DNA of 64,000 nt, taken from NCBI GenBank assembly GCA_019614645.1, contig JABWDB010000003.1:16391001-16455000 (forward strand), in the 5' to 3' direction. Of this stretch, positions 1 to 10,060 are shown piece by piece. The notes under the pieces were generated by a model. The model saw only the letters and a program-made list of their open reading frames with translations. It was not told the DNA's origin and did no database searches. Made by a program: the position numbers and the translations under genes. Each line of letters opens with the position of its first letter. The stretch's first letter is position 1. The stretch comes from Stratiolaelaps scimitus (taxonomy: Eukaryota > Arthropoda > Arachnida > Mesostigmata > Laelapidae).

Positions 1-536
1 CATCATTCACTTGATTATAGATACTAACTGCATCTACATATATATGTTGTAACGTTATGGTTGAGAAATTGAGGTTTGTAAACACGGCCATAACTGAATT
101 CAGTTTAGGTTTGAAGTTGGCTAGGCAGCAGCATTAGCAACTTCGAAGTGCTATCTGAACTATATTATTATCTTGTTCGGATGCAATGTCAGGTACAGTC
201 TAGCGCGACTCGTTTAAGAAACATAGCGATCGTTGCCTATAAAATATTAGCGATACTAAAATAGCTTCTGGATGTGAGAGAATGAAGGATATTTGTATAA
301 TACCTTGATTGCTTCGCAGATATAAGTGGCTTGCGTTTAACGGCAGGTGCTGAGCCGATTCGAAAGCGATTGTGGTCTGTCTATTATGTGTCCTCGAAGG
401 GACAAATTTGAAAAAGTCTCATCACTATATCTTGCGGATATAAGTAGCAATAATAATTTTTTGATAATTATATCGTTGTTACTCTATATGACTAATTTTC
501 CCTCCGTAGCATGGGGCATCGTGTCACAAGTTATAA

Positions 537-543
<7 letters not shown>
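1..543. other. unassigned AT-leaning sequence
   Basis: No gene, RNA or transposon is recognised here. Open frames in this stretch run into the adjacent TA microsatellite and encode alternating Ile-Tyr, which marks them as spurious. Confidence 0.5.

Positions 544-614
<71 letters not shown>
544..614. repeat. (TA)n microsatellite
   Basis: About 71 bp of uninterrupted TA dinucleotides, the longest TA tract in the window. Its open frames encode only (Ile-Tyr)n. It is likely to be length-polymorphic. Confidence 0.97.
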
Positions 615-616
<2 letters not shown>

Positions 617-884
617 TACTTACTCTGGGTTATAGTTGTAGAAATAAACGATCATGCGAGTATATCGACGATCATTCGTACGTCTGCATTGTTGGGCACA
701 CATACACAAATTTGATTCACGGAACGTAAAGGCAGAGCGCTTCTTTTGCATAAGAGACACTGCAAATGGCTGATGAAACCGATTGAGCATTTGGAATAAG
801 CTTTACAATCGTCCCTATTGTTGCATCTCTTTATCCATAGGGGCAATATGAGGTATCATCGGCCGATCGGCGTCAGCCAATGCA

Positions 885-1151
885 CTACGATCGTAGTTCA
901 AGTGAACACGGTTGATGCGCAACCGTCAAAATATGTTGGCCGTATTTGTCGATTTTTTTTCCTCGTCGTAATTCTCTCGGCTCGTTGATTTCAACCAAAG
1001 TCTTCCTGTTGTAATTGCTAATTGCTAATCCTGCATCTCGTAACGCCTGCTCGTAACCGCCATCGTCTCTAATATCTAAAACAATATCTTCGAGTAGCTC
1101 GCTCCGGTCCTGTATCGAGCTATTTAGATCTTTGAAAGATATGTACGTCAT
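885..1151 (-). CDS. unassigned 88-codon ORF
   Basis: A genuine ATG opens an 88-residue frame ending in TAG. I do not recognise the family. The composition looks protein-like: charged and helical in the first half (SELLEDIVLDIRDDGGYEQA), basic in the second (RELRRGKKIDKYGQHIL), with only one Cys and one His-rich turn near the end. There is no signal peptide or membrane segment. The KYGQHIL stretch faintly recalls the KYG...IL turn of HRDC-type helix-hairpin domains, but this is too short to assign. It lies head-to-head with a 54-codon ORF on the plus strand, with the two ATGs about 30 bp apart. It could be an exon, a decayed mobile-element fragment or chance; an ORF this long is not statistically surprising in 64 kb. 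Confidence 0.3.
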   Translation of the reverse strand: MTYISFKDLNSSIQDRSELLEDIVLDIRDDGGYEQALRDAGLAISNYNRKTLVEINEPRELRRGKKIDKYGQHILTVAHQPCSLELRS

Positions 1152-1180
1152 CTATATTTGATATCTTAACGCTATAAGTA

Positions 1181-1345
1181 ATGGAGGAGAATTTGCTAGA
1201 GTATTTTCTAGGCGAACGCTGCGGGGATAAAGGAATAAATAGATTGACTCGGGCCGATCTTCTAAACAAGTTAAAAAAGTTGGCCCAATTGTTAATTGTT
1301 GAAAATGAAAACACCCAGACTAGAACTATATGCAAACGAAAATGA
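1181..1345 (+). CDS. unassigned 54-codon small ORF
   Basis: ATG at 1181, preceded two codons upstream by an in-frame TAA, opens a 54-residue frame ending in TGA. The peptide is Leu- and Lys-rich, with an amphipathic stretch (RADLLNKLKKLAQLLIVEN) that would form a short helix or coiled coil, followed by a polar Asn/Thr/Arg/Lys tail. There is no signal peptide. It is divergent from the 88-codon ORF on the other strand, and the 29 bp between the two starts contain no clear TATA box. The family is not recognised. It may be a micro-exon, a remnant or chance. Confidence 0.22.
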   Translation: MEENLLEYFLGERCGDKGINRLTRADLLNKLKKLAQLLIVENENTQTRTICKRK

Positions 1346-2479
1346 AATTCATGACCCGATGTCAACAAGATAATCAGTTAGCAGTTCAGTTGTTAGCCGT
1401 TTCATTCAACAAATTTACGAATATCATATATGTATATATATATATATATAGAATTGTGCACACGTGTCGTTATACTCAACAGATCCGTAACATTTTGGCA
1501 GAGTGGGCAAAAGTGCTTCTTGTGGCTCCCCGGTAGAGTCAGATCGATGAGTCTGCTGCTGTGTTAACATTAACCCTGTACTGTTTGTTTCGAGAGAAGG
1601 ACGCCAGCCCCTGATTCGATTAGGTACCATTGGCTTGGGGATGGCCAAGACGCTGGCGTTACCCACTTAGGATGCTGTCCTAAAATCAGTCGTACGATCC
1701 GGGCCTGTGCCGAATGGTCACATCCACCTTGCTTCATCTAGGACAATTGGCTATGGATTGATAACATGCCCCAGCAGAGACTCTCAGAGAAGCAATAGTC
1801 CATAGTAACTATGATCGTTTTTTACAACTTTCTTGTATTGTTCCTTAGGTTGAACTAACAATCTAGCCAATGGACTACGATGAAAAATGAACGTAATCTA
1901 TATGAAATTCGATAGTCAAAACGACGTCGTGAAACTATCCCGTTTAAAAGTTGTGTGGCCGAATGTTGCCATTTGAAGTTCGGCAGCCTTCAATCGCGCC
2001 GTCGTAGAAATTGTCTAGAAGATTCATTTTGTCTAATAGATGGATTCAAGTAGAAACACAGCTATCAAGATGCAACCTCAGATACAAACGCGGAGAGGTG
2101 ATTAATTATTGTACAATTATCGAAACAAGAAGTAGAATAGTTATTCATAACTGACTTGTTGAGCTTGTCGCTCCGGTTGTTTTCGGTAAAGGGTCTACTA
2201 GTTTTGCACTAGGTTACACGTTTGATACGTCCAGTCATCTACTTTAAATGCAAATTTATGTTTAACATGATAGCTAGACATGGATCAAGCATCAAATGAT
2301 CCAAACGACACCAGCGAGATGCCAAGGTGTCGTCCGGAGTTTAGATTGGAGGGCGGCCTGGTGTCTTTTTTTCCATAAACGAAAAACGAACTCGCAGAGG
2401 GTCTTTGGCGCTTTATTCGCGTTTTAATGGTCGACTGCACATCGGCATGTCTCGGCCCATGGCACAAGAAAGCATGCGC
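1346..2479. other. unassigned intergenic or intronic sequence
   Basis: Apart from a short TA run at 1432-1450 I see no supported gene, RNA or mobile element in this stretch. Confidence 0.5.
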
Positions 2480-4210
2480 AAGCTAGTCCAGGCCACGCCG
2501 GCCAGATCAGACAAGGACACAGTGAGCAGTGGCGGCGGCGGCGGCGGCGTTGCAGAGTACTAAAAAGTCGACCCCCCGGCTGTCGCAAACTTTTCTCGAC
2601 CGGAGGCGCACGTTTCTGCTTCGTCGTGCTCCACTGAGGCTCGCTGTGGGCTCCACACAACGCTGCGAGCGGCAAGCGAATGTGGCGACCTCGAACAACT
2701 GTGACCTTCTCCTTTTTTTTTTCGGTGGAGGACTAGACATTCCTTCCCAAAGACTGACGAGCTCATTCCCGATCTGGAGAAAGGGCGGCGGCGGCGGACG
2801 GGCGTGTTCCTAGCATGCATTAGACAGACGACCGAAGAGGTGCATGTGCTGAGAGTATGCATTCGGCAGCAGCAGCAATATGCACCGCTTTGCTCTCAGT
2901 GTGGCAACGTAGGCCAAAGAAAGGTACGTGACACGTGCTTCGCCATCCCGTGATCCCGCCATTCGCTCTAGCTGCAGCTGCAGCCGCCAACGCCGCAACC
3001 GCCACCGTTGCTAGATGCTTGCCTACCGTCTCCCGAACCGCGGCCCTCTCCCATAGCAAGGAGACCCACGTCACCCCTCAACTCATGTATACATGCATGC
3101 ATGAATGCGTGCCGCCAGCAAGGCCGAAACGCGGCCAGCCTTAGGCCACAAGAATGAGCAGCGACAGGACGTGATTCTTGTGTGAAGCGCACACAATCGC
3201 CCTAAAATCGAATGATCTCCAGGAGGGGGACCCCACCAAAGGGAGGACACTGAGACCAAGCCGTGGCGCGTCATCGGCGTCAACCGGCTCCGTAGGCCAC
3301 GGTAGGCGAGGCGGATAAGAAAGCGTAGCTGCAAAATTGAGGCTTGGCGTCGAGTCGACGCCTCCGATACTACTAGAGGGTGCTAGCCTGCGGTGTCTGA
3401 ACACGTTGAAGCAACGGCCACTACGGCGGACGATCCAGGAGACATCAACTGTTCGTTCTACAGCGATTTGCGACATGCACCTCGCTCTCCATCCGCTCAA
3501 CTGTCTGCTAGTGTCACTCTACCAGGAACACATACATATACCCCACAGTACAACCAGTGGTCGCCGACGGAGTCAAGGGGAACTTCTGCTCGACTCTGCT
3601 CCCACTGTCGGGAAGGGTGAGCACAGAGCTGCTATGCGTGAGGTTACGGCCGTGTGTAGGCAAGCAGGCTGGCCCAGGCAGTAAGACCTGCGGGGACACT
3701 ATAGGGGCCTGTGTTATATGTGCTCGTGGCTGTGTGTGTGTGTGTGTCGCGGTGGCTGAGGGTGTTTGCGTGTGTGCCCCGCTTCCAACGCGGACCGAGG
3801 AGGCAGCGGTGAAGCGAGAGGACGGCAAAGCATGAGCCGACCGCTGGGAGTGTTCTCCTCCACAACCGGAATCCATTTTGCCCAGTCCCGTGGCCCAGTG
3901 GCCCTTTCTTCCACCAGTGGGCGGCGGAGAGACCGCGGCTCCCATCCGCCTCGTACAGCCTCCTCTCATGACAAGCAGCAGCAGCAGCAGCAGCGGCGGC
4001 GGCGGCAGCAGCAGCCGACAACCGAACCAACCAGCCGCCCTTGCACTCGCCGCGCAGACGGGCCCCGGCTGCGCTCATTCCGGCTGCTCCGTCGCTCTAT
4101 TTCGTTCCGTTCAAAGCTGATCACCGTTCTGCTATCACTGCTAGCTAGCAAGCAAACTTTCGTACATATGAGCCAACCAGCTATGTGTATGTATTTACAT
4201 GAATATATAT
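2480..4210. other. GC-rich upstream block with trinucleotide repeats
   Basis: This block is richer in G+C and CpG than the flanking DNA. It contains short (CGG)n, (CA)n/(GT)n and CAG/CGG tracts. Open frames exist on both strands, but they overlap in several frames and are explained by base composition. It directly precedes the TATA box at 4219, so a promoter-proximal regulatory role is a reasonable inference. Confidence 0.45.
3973..4016 (+). repeat. (CAG)n/(CGG)n trinucleotide tract
   Basis: Six to seven CAG units, then CGG units, then CAG again. The tract lies about 200 bp upstream of the candidate promoter. In the open frames it gives poly-Gln/Arg or poly-Ser/Gly, so it does not support coding by itself. 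Confidence 0.9.
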
Positions 4211-4218
4211 GGTACGCC

Positions 4219-4250
4219 TATAAAGGAGCGAGCACACCGTGCTCACAGTG
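4219..4250 (+). promoter_or_regulatory. TATA plus initiator core promoter
   Basis: TATAAAGG lies at 4219-4226. About 28 bp further on, TCACAGTG at 4243-4250 resembles the arthropod initiator (TCAGT-like), with the likely first transcribed A at 4245 or 4247. The spacing matches canonical TATA-to-start geometry. The downstream sequence has the features of a 5' untranslated exon (no ATG, multiple splice donors). The TATA box and spacing are seen directly; transcription is inferred. Confidence 0.6.
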
Positions 4251-4902
4251 CGTTAATATTCGCTGTTGATTCGTTCACTGGGTCGTTGGTGGGGGGTCGT
4301 TTGTTCGTTCGATACATTCTGCCGTCGATCATAGTCGGCGGTCGGGCAGTCTGAGATCTTGTGTGCGATAACGTGCTGGTGGTGGTGGTGTTCTTGTTGT
4401 TGTTGTTGTTGCTCTTCTTGTTGTTGTTCTTGTTGTCGTCGTCGTCGTCGGCAACGACAGCAGTCATTCGGCGCGGTGCGGTAAGGTGCGGGCCGGGTTG
4501 AGAGCGCCAGCTGATCGTGGTTCGTGCTTCGTGCTAGTTCGCGATCAGCGGCCAACGTGAGAGGGTCCCTCGATTCTTTTTCGATTGGCGCGAGCAATTT
4601 TGTTCTGCTGTTCTCGTCCTCGACATCTCGTGTGATCACCGTTGCTCACCGCGCCCGCGTACGCGGGACCGTGACAGCGTTTGAACGAGTGGACGAGGCG
4701 CGGACAAACCTATCCGGATATAATCGTCTGGCCATCCAAGTAAGAGAAAGGGTCTAGCAGCGTCTGGCTAGTTCGTGACAGTGCTGTGCGCCGTTCAAGT
4801 TCGGCCCGAGGATTAGCCACAGCCGGAAAATCGCAGGGGAAGAAGCCGAAGGTGAAGGAGTCGATACGTTGTGGGCCCTTCAAGCTCGCGGTCCCCCCCA
4901 AA
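4247..4902 (+). other. candidate 5' untranslated first exon
   Basis: Read downstream from the initiator, the plus strand has no ATG at all until 5004; the last one before it is at 4209-4211, upstream of the start site. In moderately GC-rich DNA this length should hold roughly ten ATGs by chance, and the opposite strand has five in the same interval, so the absence is strand-specific. That is the expected mark of a leader cleared of upstream start codons. Good splice donors lie at 4480 (GTAAGG), 4740 (GTAAGA) and best at 4903 (GTAAGT), which I use as the provisional exon end. The leader carries GTT/GTC repeats. The first ATGs at 5004 and 5010 open only very short frames, so the protein start is presumably in a later exon. 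A 236-codon minus-strand frame overlapping the downstream part is judged spurious. Confidence 0.5.
4376..4450 (+). repeat. GGT/GTT/GTC trinucleotide-rich tract
   Basis: GGT units followed by interrupted GTT/CTT units and then GTC units. It lies inside the candidate 5' leader. On the opposite strand it encodes Asn- and Gln-rich peptide, which is compositional. Confidence 0.85.
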
Positions 4903-6291
4903 GTAAGTAGCAGTGAGGTGAAGTTCCGAACAGCCGGACAAACGATTCGAAGTGAGTTAGTGAACGGGTGCGGACCTAGCTCAGCCTGCACCACGACCGC
5001 GTCATGACCATGTGCTTCAAGTAGTACAGCTGCATCCAGCTGAACGCTGTGCGCTCGACAAAGGAACGCTAAGCGGGCGAGACACACGGACCACTGAACG
5101 ACACGGGGAACAAGAAAGGGGAGACGAGATGATAAAATAGAATGAAGAAAACATGAGTCATCGGCGGAGAACGACGAAAGAGAGGGAAAGCAGAATATAA
5201 TCATTATCATCATCGTCGTCATTGGTGTCTCTCCCATACGAGGAGTACTACACGGCAATTGAGACGGATACAGGCCTACTGCCCCCGCTGTTCGATCAGC
5301 GACTATTATATGTATATATATATCTATATTGATTGATTGACATCGCGTGTAGGATCGACCTTCATCGTTTGCGTCCTTTCTCGCCTCTGCTGCTTGTCGG
5401 GTTAGAACACTGCGTTGCACACGTTTATCTTACCTAAGGATATCATCGGATCAATAATCACGACGACGGCTGGTCAGCGACCAACACGGAGATGGATTCA
5501 ACAATCTGCGGGCCAGCTTGAGGTGGGTAATAGCTCAGTTCGATTCAGCACTTGTAGAACGTGACGACGATACAGTTCCCTTCTCAAGTTGTACTCGCGA
5601 CAACCTTTGTGTAACATTATGTTATCTTGTAATAATAATAATAAAGGGTTCCTTGTTTTAAATATTTTATTAAGTATATATAGGGAAGGCTCTACCTAGA
5701 TGTACCTCACGTTCAGCGGGTGCAATTGTCACTCACTTGTATAATTGAATGAATTCAACAGTACAAAGCAATAATAATATTAATAACGATAATAATAATA
5801 TCAACATTAGTATTAGTAATTAACTGCGCAATATAAATCGATATAGGGAGGTGGGATCAGTATATCAGGGACTGCGAAGTTATATCGGCGTTTGGAGTTT
5901 AACTGGAGATTGTAAACGCTCCAATCCCTTGCCCACATTAATGTGATGTGACCACGAGGGTCTGGATTGTCTCCCGATCGGCATCTGAACATTCATACAG
6001 AGAGAGATAAAAGTGGAGAACGGAATCTCTGCACGGTATGAGTGCCGTAAAGTTTCTCAAGTGTTGACAAGGGGGTTCCTGTTGCTTTCAAGGGCATATT
6101 TATTATCTGCCTCCTCTGCAACCTCTGTACGATGTCGGATGACTCTGCTCCGCCTGGGTTTCCTGTCACCCTACTCCAAATCAAGCGGGTGAAATGTTAT
6201 GCGAGTAGACTAGCATGTACAAGCAGCGATTACCCGAAAGACTCACCAGCCCGTAATAGTTTGTGTGTTTCGATGTGTGTTTCCTTCACGG

Positions 6292-6294
<3 letters not shown>
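4903..6294. other. unassigned, presumed intronic
   Basis: It begins with the GTAAGT donor at 4903. Beyond about 5.5 kb the sequence turns AT-rich with short AAT runs (5633-5645, 5770-5820). No coding, RNA or transposon feature is recognised. Confidence 0.4.

Positions 6295-6326
<32 letters not shown>
6295..6326. repeat. (TA)n microsatellite
   Basis: Sixteen perfect AT units, followed directly by CCCTCCC and then a short interrupted TATA stretch. Confidence 0.95.
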
Positions 6327-6330
<4 letters not shown>

Positions 6331-6515
6331 CCCTAATATATATTATAGGGATGGGGTCGCAGAGTTCTATCATTTTATTAGGGCAAACGTATGCTAGACT
6401 AGACTAGAATGGTATGGCCGGAAACAGCGGAGAGCCAGCTCGAAAATACTTTAAACATGAGTGATACCGAGTCGCCATGGAAGTCAGCGGAGGGTCAGCT
6501 AAGAGCAAAAAAAGA

Positions 6516-7790
6516 CTAGAACGGTGGCTGAAGTAGTAGCTCGGCAAGCGGTTCCGGTTTTAACGTCCATGTAGAAACGGGCGCTCGTTTCCTATGGGGG
6601 GGGGGGCTGAGCAAGTGCTTCACCCACAAAATGCTCTTCCGGACAGCAAGGTCGATGACAGCGGCGGTCGGCCACACTGATGGTGGTGCCATAGGTGACT
6701 GCAACGGCGGCGGTTGCGGCTCCAATGACGCCGTCTGTGGAGGATGGTGGAGGTTGTATAGGGGTCTCCCTGGGAGGCGTCCATTTGGATTATTGCGTCT
6801 GTGAAAGTGTATGAGCAGTGAATCGCTCGACAGGGTACGCCCATTGTCTGTCCCTCTCGCTGAGGTGGATGTCAACAGCTTCCACCGTCACTGCAGTACC
6901 CGCATACAATCGAGCGCCCGTTTCCTCCAGCATTTCCACGACCCAGCATGGGCTGTACTCCTTATCGTACATTCCGTTGAACTCACCGTCCCTCTAAGTA
7001 TCCCATGACGGATCACGCTTGCCTGCTCGTCGTTCGGATGGGTCTTGACCGGACTAGACTGGGTTCAGTCTTTGCCGCCAGGCCTCGTAACATCCGTTCT
7101 GGTAGCCCTTGCCGATGCTGCTTGTCACCACATTCACCGTCCACGGCGTACCGGTGAGACCCAGGAGGGGCCATAATGGAAGGACGAGGGGGGCTGAGGT
7201 CTGACCCAAGGCACTAATACAAACGAGGCTCTTGTTGCAGATGGACAGCCGTGGTGTCTAGTGTCCAAGAACGGGCAATAAGACTATCTCCGGGTTCGCG
7301 GCAATGGTTTCCGTCACTTCTTTTCCCAATCAGAGAAAAATGTTCAACCCATCTACCACCTGCATATACCTTTATCAAGTATACACATTGGATCCAGAGG
7401 AGGAGCAGTGCGAGAAGCGAACTGAGACGTGCAGCCGAAGCTCCAATCAGACAACGGCTTGCCGTAGGCTGTACCCAATCCTCCCTCTTCACCTTGCGTG
7501 CTATAGGCGCAGAATCCAGCATACTTTCCTTCCAGTGCGCCTTTCCCATCAGTGGCTGGGGTCATTGTCTAAGCATGAGCGATAGTTAGTCGCCGATGTT
7601 TGCTGCCAGTACGTTGATGATAGCGGACGTGTAGGGGTTCCCAGGCGGACCCAGATATATGGAAGGAGATGGTATAGGGGATTGGCTGTGCAGGGGATGC
7701 AATTGGGTCGAAGGGACCTTGTGTGCATACCGATATGCTAACGCGTTAATGTCTCTCGGCAGTCGCCGGAACAAGGCTACCACCCTATAC
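6516..7790 (-). pseudogene. broken coding-like sequence, unassigned
   Basis: Read on the minus strand, this 1.3-kb stretch gives protein-like segments that change frame and are separated by stops. Examples in order are IYLGPPGNPYTSAIINVLA near 7620-7680, then YAGFCAYSTQGEEGGLGTAY near 7480-7540, WTVNVVTSSIGKGYQNGCYE near 7080-7150, YDKEYSPCWVVEMLEETGAR near 6915-6972, and a Pro-rich tail below 6800. I could not name the family. It may be an old coding mobile element or other inserted gene that has decayed. Plus-strand frames in the same place also look acceptable, so the direction is uncertain. Short local duplications (CAGCGGAGAGCCAGCT-like) lie just beyond its end near 6425-6500. Confidence 0.25.
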
Positions 7791-8154
7791 TATGAGATCG
7801 TTGAATGAATCATGACGACCTACGCTAACGAACTGCATAGATATAACGTTGTTATGTCTAGTAAATAATTACAAGTGTTGCCTGATTGGGTTTCGCCCGT
7901 ACATGCATATAACCGAATTGAAGCGTGGATGGAGCGTTTCGCCAAGATCGTACAGGTCACTCGACCGGATCTTATCCGACCATTGGGCAAGCAACGGCAC
8001 CACTGTCAATTCATCGAGTTTTGGCTAAATTATTCACAACCAAAAGCACTCAACCAATATACCAGTACACAGATGACGATTACAATGATAGCTAACGAAT
8101 TAACACCACATAAGGCTACCAGGTAGGCCACAGCGACTGTTGCCGAACCTAATG

Positions 8155-8158
<4 letters not shown>

Positions 8159-8188
<30 letters not shown>
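8159..8188. repeat. (TA)n microsatellite
   Basis: Fifteen TA units in non-coding sequence. Confidence 0.95.
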
Positions 8189-9052
8189 CTTTGCATTGCT
8201 AACGAAAGGTAAGTTAAGGTAAGCCGTATCAGTCAGTGAAGTATGTTAACCCTGGAGTTATTCATAATTTACATCACTATTCATATAGATGAGGCTCTAA
8301 AAATTTTTGATCATGACAAGCTAGTACGTTTTACCGATTGAATATTTGGTCAGTTGGGAATTCATTAAAGGGGGCAATATTTTGCCTTCAATATTTCTAT
8401 AGTAGGTGTCCTTCAAAGCGAACTAGCGGGTTGTGATCAAGTGGTTTGAACTATGATCACTGCACCAGCCTTTTCAAGTTTTGGTGACTTCCAGTCTAAT
8501 TTAATTACTTTTAAAGGGAGTGCTAAGATATATAAAGTCCTAAGATTTCTGTAATTTTTGTTCCTAACGGTAATCTAGAATAATACGTGTAACAAACACA
8601 CAGAGTATGGCAGGCATATTCAGCATGTTTGAGAGTAGCTAACTGCTCAGCCAATGGAGATAAATTAGCATTACGTCGCCACGAGATGGACATGCTCTTC
8701 TTGGTGATGTCTTGTGCTCAGTGTATGCAAGTGCGCTCAAGCTGCTCCAAAAATCGAGAAATAAATCATCAAAGAAAAAGAGCCACCAAGTGAACGATTG
8801 TTGAAATTGGCACCGTAGGAGAAAGCCGTGAGAACTACCTTTCCATCCATTTGGGGCCGTATATTTCGTTAAGTTCTGATGAGAGAAAGGCAGCGAGGAT
8901 CTACGAGTCCGGTCTGGTGTATTTATTGGAGGTACCGATAGAACGAACATAACTCGCAGTCCCACAATGGACGAATGTATATGTTTTCTCTCATTCTTTA
9001 CGGCAGACAGTCATTTACTTGTGCCAATTCTGGACATCATACGCATTAAATA

Positions 9053-9072
9053 ATATATATATATATATATAC
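9053..9072. repeat. (TA)n microsatellite
   Basis: About ten TA units followed by ACAC. Confidence 0.9.
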
Positions 9073-9758
9073 ACAAAATGGAAGCCTTTATGACTCAAAA
9101 AGCGAAGCTATGGAAGGCCGCAATGACAATGGACCTTCACAAGTGAGCCGAAATGGTGGGATTCGTGTCATCTCTGGATCCTACCTTTCTCCCTATGGGT
9201 GTGAGTGTAGGAGCACTCACGAGCGAACAGCGAGCATAGCAGCTGCTGCTGCCGGCAGAGATCCAGAGCCGGGTCGTGTGCCACCGAAGAAAAACGGATG
9301 AGGAACGGACCACCACCTATGTCCGCAACCAAGGTAGCAATCAGGTACAGGAGGACATCGATAGCAGCAAGCCCTCCCACCTTCCTTTGCAGGGTATGCC
9401 TACGCCTTCTATATTTGCGAATGGACTGTATGTGAATGAGGGACAAGCTTCAACGGTTGGTATAGCAAGCGGCGGGCCAGCCCAGCTATTTTTCAATTCC
9501 TATTGACGACAGTCGCGGACACTGATCAATTGAGGGTGGACCGCTCGTGTGTCCTTTTGCCGTTGTAGACAGCAGGTGGCCCTACACATTGACTGGCATA
9601 CTGACAACGACGAGATGCCCATACACCGAGAAAGCCTGACGGAAATGTAGATCGACCAAAGCTCTCTCTGTGTACGACGGGCAGCGATCAGATTGTTGTG
9701 AGATCACGAACCATAAAGAAACCATGCACACGGGAGGACCCGCCGTAGATACAACGGG

Positions 9759-9782
9759 TATATATATATATATATATATATA
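9759..9782. repeat. (TA)n microsatellite
   Basis: About twelve TA units. Confidence 0.92.
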
Positions 9783-10060
9783 CAAATCTTGTAGGTTGTA
9801 GTCATAGCGCGAGATTTGTACTGCTGCAATACGAGGTTTAAATGAAATCAAGTATAATATATCAATCGCCCTAAGCAAATGGACGAGAATTCGCGTCTAA
9901 TGGAAGTAGAGCTATCTAATTTTTGTTTTTTCCTGTTTGTGCCGAAATGGTAACAAGACCCACCAGCAAGTAGTAGAAGCTCGTATCTTCTTGCAACTGT
10001 TCGTTTTAGACCGACAGTAGCAGTATGGCTCCGGCAATATACACCGTCGGCACCACAGAC

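Larger units (their letters stand above)
7791..10060. other. unassigned sequence with TA tracts
   Basis: It holds three TA microsatellites. Open frames around 9.1-9.5 kb are short and overlapping and are not supported. No gene is recognised. Confidence 0.45.

Noticed and set aside
347..729. Open frames of 122 and 72 codons
   Set aside because: They are (Ile-Tyr)n translations of a TA microsatellite and the first begins at a non-ATG codon.
4710..5420. 236-codon minus-strand open frame, the longest in the window
   Set aside because: It lies antisense to the candidate 5' leader and its downstream sequence, shows no domain, and contains low-complexity Met/Ile runs from CAT/CATT repeats. Frame length here is explained by stop-poor GC-rich sequence.
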